In this document: positions 5,347 through 5,567 of the stretch, piece after piece
Layout of the letters: each line of letters opens with the position of its first letter
How positions within the stretch are numbered: the stretch's first letter is position 1
Source: Chitinivibrionales bacterium
Lineage (GTDB): Bacteria; Fibrobacterota; Chitinivibrionia; Chitinivibrionales; WJKA01
DNA: 5,567 nt
Direction: 5' to 3'
NCBI GenBank assembly: GCA_014729375.1
Contig: WJKA01000674.1
Coordinates: forward strand, 1 to 5,567
The notes under the pieces: generated by a model
Told to the model about the DNA's origin: nothing
Database searches by the model: none
What the model saw: only the letters and a program-made list of their open reading frames with translations
Translations under genes and position numbers: made by a program

Positions 5347-5567
5347 CTATTCTTCCAGGTCAATAATATATCCCTTTATTAGCTTTTCCATTGCTTTATA
5401 CAGCCTGTTTTCTATGGGGTAATTATTGTTTTTTATTTCCTGCTTTATTTCCTGCACTTTCGGGATCCTGGTGTCCGGAAGCATATTTATTTTGTCCCAC
5501 ATTTTCTGCAGGTTCAGGGATGATTCAGATATTGAAACGGATTCCCGGCTTTTTACCGGAGTAGTAT
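5347..5567 (-). CDS. flgM: FlgM, anti-sigma-28 factor (5' end outside window)
   Basis: FlgM binds the flagellar sigma factor FliA (sigma-28) and holds late flagellar genes off until the hook-basal body is finished, when FlgM is exported. The frame enters from the right edge and ends at TAG 5349-5347; 72 C-terminal residues are visible. They contain the family pattern in order: a serine-rich VSISESSLNLQK near the left of the visible part, then LPDTRIPKVQEIKQEIKNN (about residues 29-47), then NYPIENRLYKAMEKLIKGYI. The PD.R..KV..IK..I....Y pattern and the final AM.KLI helix are the sigma-binding C-terminal half of FlgM. The usual family length is about 90-100, so only the unstructured N-terminal part should be missing. 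The open frame has no usable start within the window. A terminator follows directly, so it is the last gene of its transcript. No other flagellar genes are visible. Confidence 0.85.
   Translation of the reverse strand, partial: TTPVKSRESVSISESSLNLQKMWDKINMLPDTRIPKVQEIKQEIKNNNYPIENRLYKAMEKLIKGYIIDLEE

Overview
The window looks like ordinary chromosomal DNA from a Gram-negative bacterium, perhaps of the FCB group (Fibrobacterota or a relative). Three things suggest this: an extracellular Ig-like protein, an exported Rieske protein whose C-terminus resembles a type IX secretion sorting domain, and several short AT-rich or CACAGAG-type intergenic repeats. A FlgM fragment suggests a flagellated cell. 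The placement is an inference from gene style, not from a marker gene.

Layout from left to right. The 3' end of a plus-strand surface or secreted protein (1-507) converges on a minus-strand pair, msrB (1593-2009) followed by a Tat-exported Rieske 2Fe-2S protein (766-1467). A 175-base inverted-repeat element (519-693) lies between the convergent genes. The msrB/Rieske junction is full of short direct repeats that supply the last codons of msrB and an apparent, probably false, N-terminal extension of the Rieske frame.

The 340-base divergent region 2010-2350 separates msrB from a full-length glycogen phosphorylase gene, glgP (2351-4849, plus). It is the most structured non-coding part of the window. 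It holds a possible promoter, a perfect 7-bp stem-loop and a strong intrinsic terminator with no plus-strand gene in front of it. The arms can re-pair as in an attenuator. Nearer the gene, a CCACTA element can pair either locally or with the U-rich stretch that runs into the glgP Shine-Dalgarno.

After glgP come a 13-codon reading frame behind a very good ribosome binding site, a minus-strand tRNA-Leu(UAA) without encoded CCA, two more short repeats, and an intrinsic terminator that closes a minus-strand flgM gene cut off by the right edge. The genes do not form one pathway: they cover surface structure, exported electron transfer, methionine-sulfoxide repair, storage-glucan breakdown, translation and flagellar regulation. 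No complete new system was found. The best leads are the sorting-domain-like tail on the Rieske protein and the attenuator-like leader before glgP.
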